This document shows, piece after piece, positions 58,675-64,000 of a stretch of 64,000 bases of DNA; position 1 is the first letter of the stretch, and every line of letters begins with the position of its first letter. The stretch spans positions 29,066,001 through 29,130,000 of the forward strand of contig NC_092674.1 in assembly GCF_964355755.1 (NCBI RefSeq). Direction: 5' to 3'. This stretch comes from Antedon mediterranea. Lineage: Eukaryota; Echinodermata; Crinoidea; Comatulida; Antedonidae. Both the position numbers and the translations under genes were made by a program. Below the pieces are notes generated by a model. It was given only the letters and a program-made list of their open reading frames with translations. It searched no databases and had not been told where the DNA came from.

Positions 58675-60040
58675 ATGCAGACAATATCTAGCCTTCTTCT
58701 AGCACTATGTGTATGCAACTCGGTGGTCGCTAGGCCCGCGGAACTTAGCTTAGACAATGTTTTAACGTTTAACTCGGCAGAAGTTGAGGCCTCTGGTAGT
58801 GGTCCTGTGTGCGATGCTAACCGACACCAATGTCTTCTTAGAAGTAGAACACAATATTTTATTTCTGCGGACCATGATGGCATGTTACATACATCACAGG
58901 ATATACATCAAAAAGGTAAGTTATCTTTTTCAAATAAATGTAATTAATATTGTAGGCCTATTCTATTTCTTTAATAGATAATTATTATTAATATAATATA
59001 ATAATAATTATTAAAATAATTAACATTGTTCCTGCAATACATACTTACGCGTATAGTAGTGACTCAATATTCTGTTTCATTATACTGTACAACTGGTCGA
59101 TTTTTTTCTATTTCCTGATAAATTAAAATCAAACCAAATCAACACAATAGTATAGGAGTGAAATTAATACATTTCTATAACAATATACTACCGTGGGTAG
59201 CAAAATTATTGTTGGGTTAGTTTAAGAATAAAAATATTTATATTATTTGTATTTCAGACCTGCCTTGTTATTAGTTTCATATTTTTCATTTCGGCTTTGT
59301 CCATTTCTTTTTATTTATTTTACATTTATTTATATTTGTAGACATTGCAAATTTTATCATGTAAATCAAAAATCAATCGCAATTCAGTTATACTGTGAAG
59401 ATTATTTTTAATAAATTATAATATTTTTGAATAAAAAATGAACAAAATTGAATTTATGTAAATATAATTAGTTTTGTTTTTCTTTCGCAGATTATTTGCA
59501 ATTTTCATCAGTTGGACTTTACTACATTAAAATACAGTCGTGTCATTCTGGAAACTTTTTTGCAGTCGTAGATGGCGCCCTCACAACAGTGCAGGTACAG
59601 TATTTAGGCCTATTATAAAAAAGTTCATAAAAGGGGACTGAAAATTTTTAATATTTAATATGTGCTATTTTAGACTTTTCCTATTTCCTTTCTAACATAA
59701 GTGTCCCTTTAAGGGGTGTTCCACAGCGCAGTTATTTCAATGTACCAAATGTGGAATAAGCTCTGGCGAACTGTCCATCATTATAATCTCATTTCAAACG
59801 GTATGATTATTATATTCCTTGTTTGTTTTTTTTTATTATTAGGACTGTGGCGACCACGTTGAAAGCAACTATTGTCATTGGTTTCAAAGTCACACCCATA
59901 AAGGCACAGTATATAGAAACCTGGCTACTGAAAAATACCTAACAATTACGTCGGATGGAAGGCCAACGCTGTCAAAAGAAGCTGATAGATACAAACCAAG
60001 AGCGACGTTTACGTTATTCGACTGTAGTATAAAATTATAA
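58675..60040 (+). CDS. Secreted FGF-like growth factor (3 exons)
   Basis: The exons are 58675-58915, 59491-59594 and 59843-60040, phases 1 and 0, giving 180 residues. A signal peptide is clear (MQTISSLLLALCVCNSVVA). The remainder fits the FGF beta-trefoil: VGLYYIKIQSCHSGNFFAVV, then CHWFQ in place of the usual ECxFxE, then KYLTITSDGRPTLSKE and RATFTLF near the end, matching the yvaLnkdGxp and FthFlp positions. Three coding exons with a 104-bp middle exon are the ancestral FGF gene structure. FGFs act through FGF receptors with heparan sulfate. The heparin-loop positions look less basic than usual. I cannot assign a subfamily. A TATAAG at 58578 and an AATAAA at 60890 could mark the transcript ends. 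Confidence 0.82.
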
Positions 60041-60337
60041 CATTTACCAACAAAACACCTTTGATATTTATCTGATGCCAAAATTAATTTATTGATATGC
60101 ATTCCATATTTTTGTCTAAAGTATTTATATTTAAATTATTAAAGACGTTGCAATCTCGTACCTTTATTTTTATAAGATTACTATATTAGTATTTGCTGTA
60201 TATGTGGTATACTGTACACATTGTTAGGGAACCTACCGAAGCCAAAGAATGTACAAAGTTATAACAAAACGCGACGATCATCTACGCATGCGTATAAAAC
60301 ATTGACATTGCGATATACTATTTCAGAAATCGATGTA

Positions 60338-60416
60338 GCATGGATTTGTGAACTCCCTGGATGTCAGAGTCTATCACGCATGGATTTGTAAACTCCCTGG
60401 ATATCGGAGTCTATCG
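60338..60416 (+). repeat. 39-bp tandem duplication
   Basis: GCATGGATTTGTGAACTCCC and its GGATGTCAGAGTCTATC tail occur twice, in the probable 3' UTR of the FGF-like gene. Confidence 0.75.
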
Positions 60417-60889
60417 GACCGAACAGTAACGAAACATTTAATTTATGTAATAACCTTTCCTTGTATGTACTTATATAATTGAAGGGGGGTTTTCAGGTTT
60501 TTATTCTTTTTTTAATGCCGAATTAGTCGGGTTTTTGAAGAGAAGATTAGTATGTATTGTCTACACCGTGTTTGACTGAACATTGTTTATTGCCCACTGT
60601 AAATTTGAATTCATCGTGGTTTGGAAAGGAAAACCTCGAATATGGAAAAATATTTTTGTACCTGAATATTGAGACAATTTTTATTTTATTTTTTTAAAGA
60701 ACAATTTTTTCCAAATCATGTTTCATTGCATGTCTAGTTTTTTAATCCGAAATATTATAGTACTCTAGAATAGTTACAACTCAACTTCTTATTTAATGTT
60801 TCATTCTTACTGCTTGTATAAGCCTTGTGTACATGTTTGTTGAAGCCATCGTAATGTCTTCTGTGACCTATTTATTACCATCATGTATT

Positions 60890-60895
60890 AATAAA
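60890..60895 (+). terminator. Probable polyadenylation signal of the FGF-like gene
   Basis: AATAAA lies about 850 bp after the stop codon, with no other gene between. It implies a 3' UTR of about 0.87 kb that includes a 39-bp tandem duplication at 60338-60416. Confidence 0.35.
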
Positions 60896-61491
60896 ACAGA
60901 TTAAATATATTAGAAAAACAGCTGTGTTATTGTATCGTAACTTTTTAAAGATGTCAATAAATATTTGAAACATAATATACTGTACCGGTATTCGTAAGTC
61001 TTGGTTCTGTATTTCAACTTAGGTAAAAATATACATATTTTGGCACACATGACGTTTCATACGTATACTATTTGAGTTCTCTAGACAAACAAGAATCGAA
61101 CGATCCGATGGACAGCTTTGCGATAGGTTATACTGTATAAGAAAATGAAACTTTCAATGCCAGTTTTAAAAATGAATAGTTTTTTACGAAACAAAACCCA
61201 TTTAATCTCAAGACCTAAACCGCTATACTAATGTATAGTGTCAAAAGTTGTAGATTACCGTATATAGGTCGTGTATAATATAGTTTAGTACTTATTTAGT
61301 CAAAATCAACAAAGTAGAACGATTACGTCCGAAGTTATACAATGCATATTTTCCGAAAATAATAGAGGTGTGTGGAGATAAATTCCATAAAAAGTAACTA
61401 TTATTGCTGACAACCCAATTCACCACGTAGACACACAGACCTATTTTGTGGATTTCACATATTCGTTTCTCTGTAACAATCAATTTCAAAC

Positions 61492-63596
61492 ATGTATAAG
61501 TGTTTTTGTTTTGCCCTTCTGTGCTTCATTACAATTGGAGCACAAGGCAAGAATAGTGGCCTAGAATTGGAGGTAAGAAATTATGTTACTTTATATATTT
61601 TTTTTGTAAACTAGGCCTGTCTGCCTACTTAAGTAGGCCTATGTGTAAAAGAGGCATCGGTGTCATTAAGAACATTTTAACATTCATAAATAATGAGTGT
61701 GAAATTGCTAGATATTCGATTATATAACAAATTATATAACATCATTGTTATCTGATTGGCTGATTGTGGGTCACGTGGTATATTCAATATTCATTTGAAC
61801 CTATGCGATATTTCGTTACGTTCTTTGAACCTCTGTCCGTCACGCCAGAAAAGCAGGATACAGTATTGTTTTCCAGTTGACGTTTGTCTTAGAGTGGCGC
61901 TGTGCCGATTGGTTCCAGTTAATGATTCTTCTCTGGGCTAGATTTCGACCTATGGCATAATAAATAGCCTTCAGATAACCATTATAAGTTTTTATACTAC
62001 AAACATGATGAAATAACTATATGTATGTAAATTACAGTATACTTAGAATTCTTTGTGTTAAATTGATTTTTAGAATCTCTTACTGCGGTACTTTTTAGAA
62101 AAATCTGCTGACAAAGTTGAAACCCGTGTCGGCGAACCAGAAGCACGTAAGTTTGTCTGGACAGATAGAAAGTTGATTAAATGAAAGAGGTAAACAAGTA
62201 ACACCAAGGTTTTTACTTGTTGCCATAAAGTTTACTTGTGAATGCTGCAATTAATGAACAGCGGGTTACTTTGGAAAATACGCCTACAATAATCAATATA
62301 AACCACATTACGTCGCCTACAGATGTTTTCATACGCCATCCAAAGAAAAGATATTACGCACCACTAAGTTTGGTTAAAATAACTCTAAAATATCAAAAAT
62401 AATTCAACGCAATCAATAAATCTATCAATTATCATCTTTAAAATATGAATATGAACATTTATTAACACAGCACATACCGATAATCCCGTAACAGTTTTAA
62501 AGTGCGATTTCTGGGCACCGTGAGGTGAACACATTATTCAACATTTCTTTTTAAAAATACAATTGTAATCGTTCTATCGTTCTTCCATGTTTAAACGTGC
62601 ATTATTTTAAGTTGCAAGGTTGAACACAATGAGACCCCCCCCCCCCCCCCCCACAACACGCAATGTACCAGTTCTTTCAAACTTTCCAAATGATTTTCTG
62701 ATAGAAGCCAATAATGGCGGCGATGGTGGTGAAGACAACAACGGCATTTACCAAAAGAAAACCCTGTCGTCTGCAATAGCCAATTCAGAAGTTGAAAACC
62801 AGGACTTTATGGACGCAATGTTATACGTACATAATCACTACAGAAATCTACATTGTAACACCGATGTACGTACCAATTTATTCAGTACACACACAGAGTA
62901 AACGAAGGAATGTGTTGTTTTTTTTCGAAAGCTTGGCTCTTACATTACATTTTTAATACCTATTATTACTTATTATATTGTTTTATACACAGGCATTGGA
63001 ACATCTGCAAACATTGTCTGATCATGCACAGACAGTTGCGGACGACAATGCGGAAGCGGGAGAATTAGAACACTCGACGACATCCTACGGCGAAAACCTG
63101 TATCGCGTACAAACTCATGTTTATTATGGCGAATTCAACCAAGGAATTCTAGGTATAACATTTATTTATTACAATTGACACAACAATTGTTATTGACCAG
63201 GGCAGAGTTTATTATGGGCAAAGCCCAACACAGAAGTGGTTATATCACTAAATCCTAATTTTGACGCGACGAACGATTTCAGTGTGTGAAGATCAAGTCG
63301 ATTTTCAACTTCTTCAAAGCGGTGATTTCGAAGCTCGCTTTGATTTGGCGCTTGTCGCTTCGTGTTCAAATGTCAGTATTTTAATAACAACCGAAATGTA
63401 TGAAAAATATTTCTGAGAAATGTTGATGATTATGATGATGATTGGATCTCCTCATAATTCAAATATACACTAATGTCGCCATATTATGCCTAATTATTAT
63501 TATTTTTTTTTTAAGCTTTGAACGCTGCGAAAGCTTGGTATGGCGAGCAAACAAATTATAATTACAACAATCCCGGATCTAGTGAAGGAGCAATAG
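61492..63596 (+). CDS. Secreted CAP-domain protein, 5' part
   Basis: The exons are 61492-61572, 62074-62146, 62705(or 62671)-62865, 62993-63152 and 63516-63596; the phases agree and the last one ends in phase 1, so the gene continues past the window. Exon 1 encodes a signal peptide (MYKCFCFALLCFITIGAQG). CAP (CRISP/antigen 5/PR-1) motifs follow in order: YVHNHYRNLH, AQTVADDNAEAGELEHS, SYGENL and AKAWYGEQTNYNY. The His and Glu of the CAP cavity are in place (HNxxR, ELEHS, GENL). The family is extracellular with varied roles. Exon 3 has two in-frame acceptors. No cysteine-rich tail is visible here, so a GAPR-1/PR-1-like member is more likely than a CRISP, but the end is missing. Confidence 0.8.
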
Positions 63597-63702
63597 GTAA
63601 TTAACCGCTATTTATTAATATAATGCGAATTTTTGTTTTAATTTCAAACTTACCACCATTGCCTACATGGGAATTTGTGCTTACGTAGAATTATAAAAAA
63701 AG

Positions 63703-64000
63703 GTTCCGTTTTCCGTTATTGTATTGCGGCTTCCGTCGTTGCGTTGCGGCTTCCAACTTTGCGTTGAGATTTCCGTGTTTGCGTTGCGGCTTCGTCTTTG
63801 CGTTGCGTCTTGGCATTGCGGCTTCCGTCTTTGCATTGCGGCTTCGTCTTTGCGTTGCGTCTTCCGTCTTTGCATTGCGGCTTCCGTCTTTGCATTGCGG
63901 CTTCCGTCGTTGCGTTGCGGCTTCTTACTTTGCGTTGCGTTTTCCGTCTTTGCATTGCGGCTTCGTCTTTGCATTGCGGCTTCCGTCTTTGCATTGCGGC
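63703..64000 (+). repeat. 18-20-bp minisatellite, runs past the window
   Basis: Units of CTTCCGTCTTTGCATTGCGG alternate with shortened forms (TTCGTCTTTGCGTTGCG). It lies in the CAP gene intron after exon 5. Minus-strand frames through it read only Arg/Asn/Lys/Gln repeats. Confidence 0.93.

Larger units (their letters stand above)
60041..61491. other. FGF 3' UTR and CAP gene 5' flank
   Basis: The first 0.87 kb is probably 3' UTR. The rest should hold the promoter of the CAP gene; ACATAAAAAG-type TATA words are weak. Nothing else is seen. Confidence 0.4.

Noticed and set aside
61492-63596. Venom-type CRISP toxin
   Set aside because: Only a CAP domain is visible, without the cysteine-rich domain, and CAP proteins are widespread non-toxic secreted proteins.
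63681-63994. Long Arg/Asn/Lys/Gln-rich frames on the minus strand
   Set aside because: They are translations of the 18-20-bp minisatellite in the CAP gene intron.

Overview
The window is nuclear DNA of an animal. It is AT-rich, its genes are broken by many introns with GT-AG borders, and its introns and flanks are packed with short foldback transposons and minisatellites. The protein set (NEK1, NDUFA2, MFSD8, pirin, a PDGF/VEGF-type factor, an FGF, a CAP protein) and the many AGGCCTA words suggest a marine deuterostome invertebrate. An echinoderm is my best guess, but this is inference and no species is claimed. I rebuilt gene models by joining exons whose splice phases agree and comparing them with remembered family sequences. 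No alignment was run.

Layout. (1) 3642-25499, minus strand: a complete NEK1 kinase gene with 38 coding exons and about 1713 codons; its 5' UTR exon lies near 26172-26290. Its introns hold a 58-bp and a 37-bp minisatellite, a LINE fragment, a 95-bp perfect inverted repeat and many MITEs. (2) 26585-27346, plus strand: NDUFA2, head to head with NEK1 across about 0.3 kb. (3) 28276-43764, plus strand: MFSD8/CLN7. Its likely first exon carries a lysosomal dileucine signal. Its first intron is about 8 kb and contains a non-autonomous Helitron and other repeats. (4) 46199-49121, plus strand: pirin, 7 coding exons. (5) 50683-52887, minus strand: a secreted PDGF/VEGF-like factor with a decayed partial copy of its cystine-knot exon in the neighbouring intron. 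(6) 58675-60040, plus strand: a secreted FGF-like factor in three exons, the middle one 104 bp. (7) 61492-63596, plus strand: the 5' part of a secreted CAP-domain protein that runs off the window, with a 20-bp minisatellite in its last visible intron.

The genes do not form a pathway. NEK1 (cilia, DNA damage), NDUFA2 (complex I), MFSD8 (lysosome) and pirin (nuclear iron protein) are cell-intrinsic genes, while the last 13 kb holds three secreted proteins in a row. The most unusual content is repetitive: a palindromic MITE family with at least 16 copies here, MITE-like elements that seem to have seeded minisatellites, and the Helitron. I found no clearly new biological system.
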